Shown: piece after piece, positions 35,885 to 45,728 of the stretch | Layout: each line of letters opens with the position of its first letter | Position numbering within the stretch: position 1 is the stretch's first letter | Assembly: GCF_029256985.1 (NCBI RefSeq) | Contig: NZ_JARIDQ010000046.1 | Coordinates: forward strand, 1 to 47,821 | Length of the DNA: 47,821 bases | DNA from: Otariodibacter sp. | Lineage (GTDB): Bacteria > Pseudomonadota > Gammaproteobacteria > Enterobacterales > Pasteurellaceae | Reading direction: 5' to 3' | Made by a program: the position numbers and the translations under genes | The notes under the pieces: model-generated | Database searches by the model: none | The model's input: the letters and a program-made list of their open reading frames with translations, nothing else | What the model was told of the DNA's origin: nothing

Positions 35885-36403
35885 ATGCAAAAAAAATTAG
35901 AAAATTTATATACATCCCCATCAAAACAAACATATAAAATAATTAATTTTGTTAATAACAAATTTATATATATAGTATCAATTATAATACTAACAACTAT
36001 TATTCTATCAACATTAAACTATGTGAGGTTAAAAAATATACTATATAGAGAAGTGGATATACAAAATAAATATAAAAAAAATATAAGAAATAAGTTAATA
36101 ATATTATCTAAAGCACATAAAAGAAACCAAGAGAAAAAAGGAAAAAATAACAATATTTCAATTATTGATAGTAAGATAAAAGAAATAATAATAGAAAATG
36201 GAGGAGAATTAAGTAATTTACAATGGTACTTTGATAATGGTCAGAAGATAAATGTATTATCTACACAAAACACTAAAAAATCAATTAGTATAATAGAAGA
36301 TATAAATAAAATAAAAAGCATAATGTACACCCAAATAATATTATCAAAAACAGATATAAATAAATCTATTGAATTAGATATAACACTAACAATTATACCC
36401 TAA
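35885..36403 (+). CDS. comC: Competence protein ComC (PilO-like)
   Basis: A 172-residue protein with one membrane segment (about residues 30-49) and a periplasmic part with a coiled coil and a C-terminal alpha/beta domain, as in PilO. It should pair with ComB. The coding DNA is extremely AT-rich, with many AAA, ATA and AAT codons. It lacks a clear Shine-Dalgarno sequence and may depend on translation from comB 9 bases upstream. Identification is by order and topology. Confidence 0.83.
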   Translation: MQKKLENLYTSPSKQTYKIINFVNNKFIYIVSIIILTTIILSTLNYVRLKNILYREVDIQNKYKKNIRNKLIILSKAHKRNQEKKGKNNNISIIDSKIKEIIIENGGELSNLQWYFDNGQKINVLSTQNTKKSISIIEDINKIKSIMYTQIILSKTDINKSIELDITLTIIP

Positions 36404-36412
36404 GGAAATTAT

Positions 36413-36823
36413 ATGAAAAAAAACATGCTTATTTTTCTCTTTATTATATTAAATACATACAAATCTTATGCGGACCCTTTCTATAATGAAGAGGATATGA
36501 ATAAAGAGAATATAAATGAACAGATTATATTAAAAAATAAGGAATTGTATTTAGATTGTAATAGAAAAGACAGTATAGAAACTATAAATATAGTAGAAAA
36601 ATTTCAAGAACTGGAGCTAATAGGAATTATTGGAATAAATAATAGTTTTACAGGAATTTTACTAAATAAGAACTCACATATTATTGAGATAAAAAAAGAT
36701 CAAGTTCTAGAACCATCGAAAATACAAATAACAGATATCAACTCAAAAGAAATAGAATATATAGATTGGAATAAAAGTAATAGTTGTAAAAAACCAACAA
36801 AAATAAAATTAGCAATACTATAG
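36413..36823 (+). CDS. comD: Competence protein ComD (PilP-like)
   Basis: A periplasmic protein of 136 residues with a signal peptide (about residues 1-20, ending YADPF). No lipobox Cys follows, unlike typical PilP. The segment FQELELIGIIGINNSFTGIL with the following HIIEIKKDQVLEPSKIQITDI matches the PilP beta domain that contacts the secretin. AAGGAA precedes the ATG. AT-rich like comB and comC. Confidence 0.85.
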   Translation: MKKNMLIFLFIILNTYKSYADPFYNEEDMNKENINEQIILKNKELYLDCNRKDSIETINIVEKFQELELIGIIGINNSFTGILLNKNSHIIEIKKDQVLEPSKIQITDINSKEIEYIDWNKSNSCKKPTKIKLAIL

Positions 36824-36833
36824 CAGAGGGAAA

Positions 36834-38138
36834 ATGAAATACTTAAACCTAATTATAATATTTTTTATTCAAAATACATTTTCATCACCTATCACTATAT
36901 CTTTGAGGAATGCACCAACAAAAGAAATACTCTCTCTACTTGCCATAGAAACTGGAAATAATATTATTATTAAAGATAACATAAACTCAAGAACAACATT
37001 ACATATAAGAAAAAGTAATTTTAATAAAATTATAAATCAGGTAGCAAAAATAAATGATTTATCCATATATAAAAATGATAACATATATATAATTTCAAAA
37101 ATAAAAAAATCAATACATAACTCAAATAATAACCAAAATGAAATTACTCCTAATATTAATGATAATCAAACTATTTCACCTGAATTCAAAACAAAAACAA
37201 TTCAGTTATATCATTCAAAAGCTTCAAAGATTATAGAATCTATTACAAAAGGAAGTGGAAATATTTTATCTGAAGCTGGTTATCTACATTTTGATGATAG
37301 AAGTAATCAAGTCATCATAAAAGATAGTAAAAAATCAATTCAAAATATATCTAAACTTATAAAACAACTTGATATACCCATTCCCCAAATAGCAATCGAA
37401 GCAAGAATAGTGACTATTAGCAGTGAAAACTTAAAAGAATTAGGCGTGAGATGGGGACTCTTTTCTCCTACAGCGCAGCATCATACCTTTGCAGGAAATC
37501 TTGAAGGAAATGGAAGTGTAGTCAATAATCTTAATGTGAACTTCCCTGTTAGCAATGCAGCCTCTGCAGTTTTACAAATCGCTAAAATCAATGGTAGAGT
37601 ACTTGATCTAGAATTAAATGCATTAGAACGTGAAAATCATGTAGAAATTATTGCAAGCCCTCGTTTATTAACCACAAATAAACAACAGGCTAGTATTAAA
37701 CAAGGTACTGAAATTCCTTATGCTATTTATGATAAAAAAAGTGAAACTACAGATATAGAATTCAAAGAAGCAGTACTAGGATTAGAAGTCACTCCTCAAC
37801 TTTCTAATGGTAATCAAATTTTGCTAGATTTGCTTGTTACCCAAAATGCTCCCAATAGTCAGCAAGGTGTAAATGAACTTACAACGATAGATAAGCAAGA
37901 ATTAAAAACTCAAGTTATTGCACATCATGGTGAAACTATAGTATTAGGTGGAGTATTTCAACACCTTATCTCAAAAAGTGAAAATCGAGTACCTGTATTA
38001 GGTAGCATACCTGTTATAAAACACCTATTCAGTCAAAGTAGAGATAAAATATCAAAGCGAGAACTTATTATATTTGTCACTCCTTATATCATTGAACCTC
38101 AATCAACAGTAAAAATCAAGAAATCTACGCATAAATAA
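36834..38138 (+). CDS. comE: Competence secretin ComE (PilQ-like)
   Basis: The outer-membrane secretin through which type IV pilus and DNA pass; 434 residues. A signal peptide (to about residue 17, TFSSPITIS) is followed by an STN/N0 domain (about 18-85), a linker rich in Asn, one N1 domain (about 120-180; TIQLYHSKASKIIESITKG) and the secretin core with EARIVTISSENLKELGVRWG, VLGGVFQH and VPVLGSIPVIKHLF ending RELIIFVTPYII. It is shorter than PilQ of pseudomonads because AMIN domains are absent. The first third is AT-rich like comB-D; the core has ordinary composition. Confidence 0.95.
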   Translation: MKYLNLIIIFFIQNTFSSPITISLRNAPTKEILSLLAIETGNNIIIKDNINSRTTLHIRKSNFNKIINQVAKINDLSIYKNDNIYIISKIKKSIHNSNNNQNEITPNINDNQTISPEFKTKTIQLYHSKASKIIESITKGSGNILSEAGYLHFDDRSNQVIIKDSKKSIQNISKLIKQLDIPIPQIAIEARIVTISSENLKELGVRWGLFSPTAQHHTFAGNLEGNGSVVNNLNVNFPVSNAASAVLQIAKINGRVLDLELNALERENHVEIIASPRLLTTNKQQASIKQGTEIPYAIYDKKSETTDIEFKEAVLGLEVTPQLSNGNQILLDLLVTQNAPNSQQGVNELTTIDKQELKTQVIAHHGETIVLGGVFQHLISKSENRVPVLGSIPVIKHLFSQSRDKISKRELIIFVTPYIIEPQSTVKIKKSTHK

Positions 38139-38216
38139 GATGAACTATGATAGAATACTCGGCTATTTTTAATAATAGATAAATGGCTAATATTTACGCT
38201 ATAAATTTGAGGTTTT

Positions 38217-38633
38217 ATGAAAGTTTCTCCACGTCGTCGCGCAAGAGAATGCGCAGTTCAAGCAATTTATTCTTGGCATATTTCACAAAATGAAATTGAA
38301 CAAATTGAACTATCTTTCGTATCTGATCAAGATATGAAAGGAGTTGATATGCCTTATTTCCGAAAATTATTACGTGGTACAGTAGAGCACATTGAAGATG
38401 TTGATCTTTCCCTTCGCCCATTCTTAGATCGTGACGAAAACGAAGTTGATCCTATCGAGCGATCAATTCTACGTATGTCTGCTTATGAATTGCAATATGA
38501 ACTTGATGTACCATACAAAGTAGTTATTAATGAAGGTATAGAGGTTGCTAAAGTATTTGGCTCAGATGATAGCCATAAGTATGTAAATGGCATATTAGAT
38601 AAGCTTGCTATAAAAATTCGTAACAATCGCTAG
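38217..38633 (+). CDS. nusB: Transcription antitermination factor NusB
   Basis: An all-helical RNA-binding protein of 138 residues that, with NusE (S10), binds boxA of rRNA leaders. [16 protein letters not shown] at the start and [46 protein letters not shown] are the full NusB signature. It starts 78 bases after comE without a visible terminator between, and leads a run with thiL and pgpA as in E. coli. Confidence 0.97.
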   Translation: MKVSPRRRARECAVQAIYSWHISQNEIEQIELSFVSDQDMKGVDMPYFRKLLRGTVEHIEDVDLSLRPFLDRDENEVDPIERSILRMSAYELQYELDVPYKVVINEGIEVAKVFGSDDSHKYVNGILDKLAIKIRNNR

Positions 38634-38643
38634 GAATTAGGAT

Positions 38644-39618
38644 ATGGGTGAATTTGATCTAATTGCTAAATATTTTTCAAAGCATAAACAATCATCTCAC
38701 AAAGATGTGATTCTATCTGTCGGAGATGACTGTGCCATTACCCAAATTAGACCAGAGCAAAATATAGCAATTACAACGGATACATTAGTTTCCGGTACTC
38801 ATTTTTTACCTACAATATCACCTTCTGATTTAGCTTATAAATCTATTGCAGTTAATCTTAGTGATCTTGCAGCAATGGGAGCTACACCAATGTGGGCATC
38901 GCTAGCCCTTACTCTACCTTCCATTGATCATGACTGGCTATCTGAATTTAGTGATAGCTTATTTAATATTTTAGATCAATATAATGTTTCTTTAATCGGT
39001 GGAGATACAACAAAAGGGCATTTATCTGTAACAATAACTGTTCAAGGAGTTCTTGAACAACATCAGGGATTGTTCCGCCATAAAGCTAAATCAGGTGATT
39101 TTATTTTTGTATCAAATTATTTAGGTGATAGTGCTGCAGGTTTAGATTTACTCTTAAATCATTCAGAAAAAGTATACACTCAAGAAGAAAAATATCTTAT
39201 TTACCAACATTTACACCCTATTCCACAAGTGGAATTAGGACAACTATTAACTTCATATAGTCAATGTGCCATTGATATTTCTGATGGACTAATTGCAGAT
39301 CTCAAACACATCTTAAATCGTAGTCAATGTGGGGCTGAAATATATATTGAAAACTTACCACTGTCATTAGCACTTCTTTCACATTGTGAAAAAAAAGAAG
39401 CTGAATTGTTTGCTTTAACTGGTGGCGAAGATTATCAATTATGTTTTACAGTTTCAGCAAATCAGCGAAATAGTCTAGAGCATATATTGAAAGAACAAGG
39501 TTTTCATTGTACTTGTATCGGAAAAATAACGGATGAAATCAATCAAATTAAATTATTTGATAAAGGCAATGAAATTATGCTACCCCATCACATTGGTTTT
39601 GATCATTTTAGTAAATAA
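38644..39618 (+). CDS. thiL: Thiamine-monophosphate kinase
   Basis: Makes thiamine diphosphate from thiamine monophosphate; 324 residues, AIR-synthase-type fold. MGEFDLIAKYF, SVGDDCAIT, ITTDTLVSGTHFLP with the metal-binding Asp, and GGDTTKGHLSVTITVQG are seen, as are AIDISDGLIADL and GGEDYQLCFTV. It begins 10 bases after nusB. No thiamine riboswitch precedes it, so thiamine control is not evident. Confidence 0.96.
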   Translation: MGEFDLIAKYFSKHKQSSHKDVILSVGDDCAITQIRPEQNIAITTDTLVSGTHFLPTISPSDLAYKSIAVNLSDLAAMGATPMWASLALTLPSIDHDWLSEFSDSLFNILDQYNVSLIGGDTTKGHLSVTITVQGVLEQHQGLFRHKAKSGDFIFVSNYLGDSAAGLDLLLNHSEKVYTQEEKYLIYQHLHPIPQVELGQLLTSYSQCAIDISDGLIADLKHILNRSQCGAEIYIENLPLSLALLSHCEKKEAELFALTGGEDYQLCFTVSANQRNSLEHILKEQGFHCTCIGKITDEINQIKLFDKGNEIMLPHHIGFDHFSK

Positions 39619-39620
39619 CC

Positions 39621-40091
39621 ATGAAAATTAATTTAAAAAATCCAATTCATTTACTTGCAGTAGGTTTTGGTTCAGGATTAATTAAACCAGCCCCTGGTAC
39701 TTGGGGTTCATTATTAGGTACATTAATTGCAATACTGATATGGAATCTAACCGCTTCTATTGCTGTTTTTATTGCTCTTACCGTAGTATCATTTTTATTT
39801 GGATGTTATGCATGTCAAAAAACTAGTGAGGATACCCAAATTCATGATGATGGACGAATTGTTTGGGATGAAATTGTTGCGATATTTTTTATTTTTAGTT
39901 TTCTGCCACAATATAATTTCATTTACTACACCCTAGCTTTCGGTATATTTCGTATATTTGATATTTGGAAGCCTTACCCTATTCGCTATATTGATGTAAA
40001 GATTTCTGGTGGCTTAGGCATTATGCTTGATGATATAGTTGCTGCGGTCTATACTAGCTTGACCCTGTATTGTTTTTTTAGGATATTTTAA
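39621..40091 (+). CDS. pgpA: Phosphatidylglycerophosphatase A
   Basis: Dephosphorylates phosphatidylglycerophosphate to phosphatidylglycerol at the inner membrane; 156 residues with three or four hydrophobic segments. Signature blocks are GFGSGLIKPAPGTWGSLLG, IHDDGRIVWDEIV, FRIFDIWKPYPIRYID and GGLGIMLDDIVAAVYT, with the conserved acidic residues intact. It starts 2 bases after thiL and its stop overlaps the next ATG (TAATG). Confidence 0.96.
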   Translation: MKINLKNPIHLLAVGFGSGLIKPAPGTWGSLLGTLIAILIWNLTASIAVFIALTVVSFLFGCYACQKTSEDTQIHDDGRIVWDEIVAIFFIFSFLPQYNFIYYTLAFGIFRIFDIWKPYPIRYIDVKISGGLGIMLDDIVAAVYTSLTLYCFFRIF

Positions 40092-40714
40092 TGTGGACGA
40101 TATTCTTTGTACAACTAGCAGGATTAATTAGTCCTGGCCCTGATTTTTTATACGTCACCCGCAAAGCCATGGGAGATTCTAGAAAAAATGCCATACTAGC
40201 TAGCTTGGGGATAACACTAGGTATCGCCTTCTGGTCACTTCTTGTGATATTTGGACTTGCGATAATTAATAATATCATCCCTAATTTCCAATATATTTTA
40301 ATGTTATTTGGTGGAGCTTACTTAGCTTATTGCGGATTGAAGATGGTGCAAGTCACCAAAAATACACAACTCTCAAATAAAAAAACAGAAGAAAAGAAAT
40401 CTATCTGGAAAGAAATACTTGGTGGGTTACTTATCAATCTTTCTAATCCAAAGATCATTATTTTCTTTAGTAGTGTTCTAGCGGGTTATGTATCAAATCT
40501 ATCTAACATACAAGATATTTTATTAGTTCTTTTTATCTTAACAGGTAGTGGTTTTGCTTATTTTTCTCTTGTCAGTCTTTTGTTCTCACACAATAAGATT
40601 CAGTTATTTTATATCAAATATAGCCATTACTTAGATAACATGGCTGGTGTTATTTTTATAATTTTTGGGGTAAGCTTAATTTATGAGGGAATTGTCTTAC
40701 TTTTTTTCCAGTAA
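40091..40714 (+). CDS. LysE/RhtB family exporter
   Basis: An inner-membrane protein of 207 residues with about six membrane segments. The SPGPDFLYVTRKAM motif at residues 15-28, ASLGITLG and LLINLSNPKIIIFF fit LysE/RhtB exporters of amino acids such as homoserine, threonine or lysine; the substrate cannot be told. It is translationally coupled to pgpA by a one-base overlap and is the last gene of the nusB run. Confidence 0.92.
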   Translation: MWTIFFVQLAGLISPGPDFLYVTRKAMGDSRKNAILASLGITLGIAFWSLLVIFGLAIINNIIPNFQYILMLFGGAYLAYCGLKMVQVTKNTQLSNKKTEEKKSIWKEILGGLLINLSNPKIIIFFSSVLAGYVSNLSNIQDILLVLFILTGSGFAYFSLVSLLFSHNKIQLFYIKYSHYLDNMAGVIFIIFGVSLIYEGIVLLFFQ

Positions 40715-40822
40715 ATGATAAATATGTAGAGTTATACCACTAATTTGCTAGAAATTATAGAAAGGATTTAAATCTTATAAACAACCTCTTCAGTTCTAAT
40801 GTTCATAGATATAAATAAAAAA

Positions 40823-40861
40823 TAGACCAACCCCCTTACTTTATACTAGGAAGTTGATCTA
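40823..40861 (-). terminator. Probable terminator of kdsA
   Basis: TAGACCAAC and GTTGATCTA pair over 9 bp with one G-U and a 21-base loop. On the minus strand it is followed by TTTTTTATTT. It lies about 65 bases past the kdsA stop and may also serve the convergent exporter gene weakly. Confidence 0.6.
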
Positions 40862-40926
40862 CTTTTACTACTTATAATTTAACAAAACATATTCATTACC
40901 TGAATATACATTGATTATTAACCTTA

Positions 40927-41790
<864 letters not shown>

Positions 41791-41811
41791 TTAATCAACA
41801 ATCAATGGATA

Positions 41812-42660
41812 TTAGTGAAGCACGTTGGCTTTACTCTGTTTTTCTAAATTTGCGATCTCTAATTTTAACATCATCGCCGAAGGATCATCAGGGCATTGAT
41901 CAATAAAATAGCTCAGATCATCACAAGCTGCTTGGAAGCAATCCATACTAGCTAATACCATTCCTCGATCTCTAATTTCGTATGGATCTTCAGGTGTTAA
42001 CATCAAACGATATTCAATTAATCGTAAAGTTTCCTCATACTTCCCTTCCCTGGTAAGAGCCATTTTAAAAATGGTTTCTAAACGTTCTAGTACTTCTTCT
42101 TTCGTCGCTATTTGTAAAAACTCACGCTTTAATTCAACACCAAATCCTAATTCACCTTCAAGCCATTTGCTCATTTTGTCAAAACTAAGATAAGAACCAT
42201 CCCAAGGATTAATAAAACGTGTTTCTTTTCTACCTGAATTATGCGTTATTTCTGCTCGTACAATAAATTGTGTCGGAAAATTAACGGGATAAAGCGGTAA
42301 GTCTAATACTGAGGCTAAATACAATAAAATTGCCCCGAGCGAAACAGGCATACCACGATGACTACGTAAAATTTTATGTAATAGTAAATTATCCGTATAA
42401 AAATACTCTTCCGAATGACAATGAAAACCTTGTTCTTGATATAAAAAATACAAGAGTTGATCGATACGCTCATCATCATTCGTACCATTAACTTCATAAC
42501 GTGCTTTTTTGACTAACGCTGAAACTAAGCCATAAATTTGTGGTTCGCTCACATCTGGATCAATTAAAGTTGCGAGTCGAATTAATTCTTTGTATAAAAA
42601 CCGCTGAAGTTCGTTACGTTCTTTTTGTGAAAATTCAAATGATTTAATTATTTCGTCCAT
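41812..42660 (-). CDS. sirB1: SirB1 family (transglutaminase-like plus TPR) protein
   Basis: A soluble protein of 282 residues. The N-terminal transglutaminase-like domain has RGMPVSLGAILLYLAS and YPVNFPTQFIVRAE and the C-terminal part has TPR-type helices (ETLRLIEYRLMLTPEDPYEIRDRG). Catalytic Cys of true transglutaminases is not evident. ATG 42660 is preferred over a GTG at 42669; either overlaps the end of prmC, so translation is coupled. The role is unknown; it is conserved between prmC and kdsA in many gammaproteobacteria. Confidence 0.92.
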   Translation of the reverse strand: MDEIIKSFEFSQKERNELQRFLYKELIRLATLIDPDVSEPQIYGLVSALVKKARYEVNGTNDDERIDQLLYFLYQEQGFHCHSEEYFYTDNLLLHKILRSHRGMPVSLGAILLYLASVLDLPLYPVNFPTQFIVRAEITHNSGRKETRFINPWDGSYLSFDKMSKWLEGELGFGVELKREFLQIATKEEVLERLETIFKMALTREGKYEETLRLIEYRLMLTPEDPYEIRDRGMVLASMDCFQAACDDLSYFIDQCPDDPSAMMLKLEIANLEKQSKANVLH

Positions 42661-43517
42661 ATTGCCCACGTTACTCTATCATTACCGCCATAATCTTGAG
42701 CGGTTTGAGGTGAATCCCATTTATTTTGCTTAAATAATTCTCTGACTTTTTCTGCTTGTTGCCAGCCATGTTCTAAAATCAAAGCACCATGATTAGTTAA
42801 ATAAAGCGGTGCGTTTGTGATAATTTTTTGTAAATCTGCCATTCCATTTTGTGAGGCGACTAACGCAGATAAAGGCTCAAATCTTACATCCCCTTGCATC
42901 AAATTACTATCTTGTTCATCAATGTAGGGCGGATTACTTACAATGAGGTCAAAATAGTGATTTTGCAAGGCTTTAAACCAATCACTTTGTAAAAAAGTAA
43001 CATTTTTAAACCCCAATTGTTGCTGATTCTGTTGAGCTAACTGTACAGCATCAAGAGATTTATCTACTCCAATAATATGAACTTGATTTTTTAATTCGCT
43101 GGCAAGTGCTAATGCAATCGCTCCTGTTCCAGTTCCTAAATCTAGGATTTGCAAATATTCTTTAGAATCTAACCGCTTGTAAACCAATTCTAAGGTAATT
43201 TCAACTAATCTTTCTGTATCAGGGCGAGGAATAAGAGTAGCTGGTGAAACTTTAAGTGGTAATGACCAAAACTCTCGCTCACCAAGGATATAAGCAATAG
43301 GTTCACCTTTAATTCGACGTTGCAAAAAATTTTCTAATTGTACTAATTCTATTTGAGTTAGCTCTGTTTCTGAAAAAGCAAAAATTGCAGATTTAGTCCG
43401 CTTTGTGACCGCTTGTAATAACACATTAGCATCTAGTTTCGCATTTAAGAAAGGATCTTGCTGAACATTATCACGTAATCGTTGTTCAGCAAGTGTTAAC
43501 CATTGTTGGTAATTCAT
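42648..43517 (-). CDS. prmC: Release factor glutamine methyltransferase
   Basis: Methylates the Gln of the GGQ motif in RF1 and RF2; 289 residues. AdoMet motif ILDLGTGTGAIALALA and catalytic NPPY in IVSNPPYIDEQD are present after an N-terminal helical domain (residues 1-85). Its substrate gene prfA lies 3 bases upstream. It contains two uptake words (43172, 43408). Confidence 0.97.
   Translation of the reverse strand: MNYQQWLTLAEQRLRDNVQQDPFLNAKLDANVLLQAVTKRTKSAIFAFSETELTQIELVQLENFLQRRIKGEPIAYILGEREFWSLPLKVSPATLIPRPDTERLVEITLELVYKRLDSKEYLQILDLGTGTGAIALALASELKNQVHIIGVDKSLDAVQLAQQNQQQLGFKNVTFLQSDWFKALQNHYFDLIVSNPPYIDEQDSNLMQGDVRFEPLSALVASQNGMADLQKIITNAPLYLTNHGALILEHGWQQAEKVRELFKQNKWDSPQTAQDYGGNDRVTWAIWTK
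43172..43180 (-). repeat. DNA uptake word (Apl-type)
   Basis: ACAAGCGGT on the minus strand, within prmC. Confidence 0.75.
43408..43416 (-). repeat. DNA uptake word (Apl-type)
   Basis: ACAAGCGGTC on the minus strand, within prmC, about 235 bases from the previous copy. Confidence 0.75.
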
Positions 43518-43520
43518 TAC

Positions 43521-44603
43521 TTATAATTGTTCTGACAACGCAGCCAATTGATCCGCTTGGTATTCCGTGATAATTGGTTGAATTAATTCATCAATTTTTC
43601 CATTCATTACTTCATCTAAACGATAAATCGTCAAATTAATACGATGATCAGTCACTCGTCCTTGTGGGTAGTTATAAGTTCTAATTTTATCTGAACGATC
43701 CCCTGAACCTAATAAGTTACGGCGAGTATCCGCTTGCTCTTGTGCTTGCTTTTCTTGCTCTGCTTGTACAATACGAGATGCTAATACAGACATAGCCTTA
43801 GCTTTATTTTTATGTTGTGAACGCTCATCTTGACACTCAACGACAATACCTGTTGGAATATGGGTAATACGTACCGCTGAATCTGTAGTATTAACGTGCT
43901 GACCACCCGCCCCTGAAGAACGATAAGTATCAATACGTAAATCTGCAGGGTTAATTTCAGGTAATTCTGATTCAGGTAATTCTGGCATTACCGCTACAGT
44001 ACAAGCAGAAGTATGAATACGCCCTTGAGATTCTGTTTTTGGTACACGCTGTACACGATGTCCACCCGATTCAAATTTAAGCTGACCATAAACACCTTCA
44101 CCACTAATTTTAACGATAATCTCTTTATATCCGCCTTGCTCACTTTCACTTGCTGAAAGCTCTTCAATACGCCAACGTTTACTCTCTGCATAACGACTGT
44201 ACATACGATAAAGATCGCCTGCAAAAATACCCGCTTCATCGCCACCTGTCCCTGCACGAATTTCAAGATAAGCGTTATATTCATCATTCGGATCTTTAGG
44301 TAATAATAGAATTTGCAATTGTTGTTCTAATTGATCAATCTCAGCTTTATTTTGTTCAATTTCTTCCTGAGCCATATCCTTCATATCCGGATCATCAAGC
44401 AATAATTGAGCCTCTTCAATATCGCTATTTAATTTATTCCAACGGGTAAATGTTCCTACCACTTCTTCTAATTGAGAGTATTCTTTGGAATAAGCTCGAA
44501 ATTTGTCTTGATCATTGATAACTGAAGGATCGCCGAGTAATGCTTGTAATTCTTCGTAACGCTCACTTAAACTTTCTAACTTACTAATAATAGATGCTTT
44601 CAT
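43521..44603 (-). CDS. prfA: Peptide chain release factor 1
   Basis: Releases peptides at UAA and UAG; 360 residues. The peptidyl-hydrolysis loop GAGGQHVN (GGQ near residue 234) and the stop-codon-reading P-x-T motif, here PKT in [17 protein letters not shown], are present. The N-terminal coiled domain is acidic. First gene of the run; promoter in the space before the hup terminator. Confidence 0.98.
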   Translation of the reverse strand: MKASIISKLESLSERYEELQALLGDPSVINDQDKFRAYSKEYSQLEEVVGTFTRWNKLNSDIEEAQLLLDDPDMKDMAQEEIEQNKAEIDQLEQQLQILLLPKDPNDEYNAYLEIRAGTGGDEAGIFAGDLYRMYSRYAESKRWRIEELSASESEQGGYKEIIVKISGEGVYGQLKFESGGHRVQRVPKTESQGRIHTSACTVAVMPELPESELPEINPADLRIDTYRSSGAGGQHVNTTDSAVRITHIPTGIVVECQDERSQHKNKAKAMSVLASRIVQAEQEKQAQEQADTRRNLLGSGDRSDKIRTYNYPQGRVTDHRINLTIYRLDEVMNGKIDELIQPIITEYQADQLAALSEQL

Positions 44604-44675
44604 TGGTTTATATATAATTAAAGGTTGAAAATACGAATACCGCTATTGTAACGGAAAAGCTATATTATAGAAATG

Positions 44676-44702
44676 CAAAAAGCCTAGATAAGATCTAGGC
44701 TT
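44676..44702 (-). terminator. Terminator after hup
   Basis: AAGCCTAGAT / ATCTAGGCTT, 10-bp stem with a 3-base loop, followed on the minus strand by TTTTGCATTT. It lies 22 bases past the hup stop and separates it from prfA. Confidence 0.88.
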
Positions 44703-44723
44703 ATAATAAAACTAATTGATTAA

Positions 44724-44996
44724 TTATTTCACTAAATCTTTTAGTGCCTTACCAGCAACAAATGCTGGCACATTAGCAGCTGGAATTTCAATTGCTTCAT
44801 TTGTTTTTGGGTTACGACCTGTACGTGCTTTACGGTGGTTTACTTTAAAAGTACCGAAACCGATAAGTTGTACAGAATCACCTTTTTTTAGGCTACCTGA
44901 AATTGCTTCTAATGTTGCTTCTAATGCCGCTTTTGCGTCTTTTTTACTTAATTCTGCACTTGTTGCAATTGCATCGACTAACTCAGTTTTATTCAT
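44724..44996 (-). CDS. hup: DNA-binding protein HU
   Basis: Histone-like DNA-bending protein of 90 residues. [27 protein letters not shown] at the start and [29 protein letters not shown] with the arm Pro identify HU, with the C-terminus KALKDLVK close to HU-alpha. It follows yjaG, as hupA does in E. coli. The 139 bases upstream are free and should carry its own promoter. Confidence 0.96.
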   Translation of the reverse strand: MNKTELVDAIATSAELSKKDAKAALEATLEAISGSLKKGDSVQLIGFGTFKVNHRKARTGRNPKTNEAIEIPAANVPAFVAGKALKDLVK

Positions 44997-45135
44997 GGGT
45001 ATTATCCTCTAAAGATTTTATTTATAAATGGCAGTACCTGCCTAAACTCTTATTTTGCTGTAATGCTGAGATAGCTTAATTCAAACTACGCTATTCTCAA
45101 AGCAAATAATGCAAAAATTGTTACATAAATCACGT

Positions 45136-45726
45136 TTAATGGTCAATATTTAATCCAATATTACTTATGCCACTCTCACGTAACTCATTTTTTAGAGAAA
45201 GAATAAGTTCTATATCTCTTTCTTCTACTTCATTAAGTAAACGATAAATTTGCCATTGAATATCTAATTCTTCTTCAATTTCACTAGATTCTTTCAATTC
45301 TTTTTCATCTAGTTCACGATTTAATTCTGTTTCTAAATAAGTTGCAACAGTACTTAATGAAAGCTGGCTTATTTTAATTGCCTGTTCTAATGTTTCCCCT
45401 GCAATAATCGCATGCAATAATTCAGAAAGCCCTACACAAGCATCTTCTGCAGGGAAAACACCATAAAAATCAAATTCATTTACATCTGGAATAATTTCTT
45501 CTAATTTTTCTAACTGATTTTCAAAATTAATTTTTGCGCCTTTAACAGTAAGAAACTCCCACACAAGATTCAAAATATTTTGAAAAACTTTTGCATGATC
45601 TACTCGCTCAGTCACTTCACAAAATAGCTGAAAATTAGGGTACATACGTTCACAGAGACACGCCATAAATGTAAGATGTTGCCAACTTTCAAATCGTTCC
45701 ATCCTTTTATGAATTGGATTTCGCAT
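45136..45726 (-). CDS. yjaG: YjaG family protein (DUF416)
   Basis: A soluble 196-residue protein, helical and acidic. WQHLTFMACLCERMYPNFQLFCEV near the start, DFYGVFPAEDACVGLSELLHAI and the long acidic C-terminal helix fit DUF416 (YjaG). Function unknown. Order hemE-yjaG-hup is that of E. coli (there with nfi between). The start is 2 bases after hemE, so the two are co-translated. Confidence 0.93.
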   Translation of the reverse strand: MRNPIHKRMERFESWQHLTFMACLCERMYPNFQLFCEVTERVDHAKVFQNILNLVWEFLTVKGAKINFENQLEKLEEIIPDVNEFDFYGVFPAEDACVGLSELLHAIIAGETLEQAIKISQLSLSTVATYLETELNRELDEKELKESSEIEEELDIQWQIYRLLNEVEERDIELILSLKNELRESGISNIGLNIDH

Positions 45727-45728
45727 AA

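Noticed and set aside
38139..38216. Possible terminator between comE and nusB
   Set aside because: Only a 5-bp AT-rich inverted repeat is seen; not enough to call.
44716..45012. Plus-strand frame opposite hup
   Set aside because: hup is fully conserved on the minus strand; the opposite frame is a shadow.
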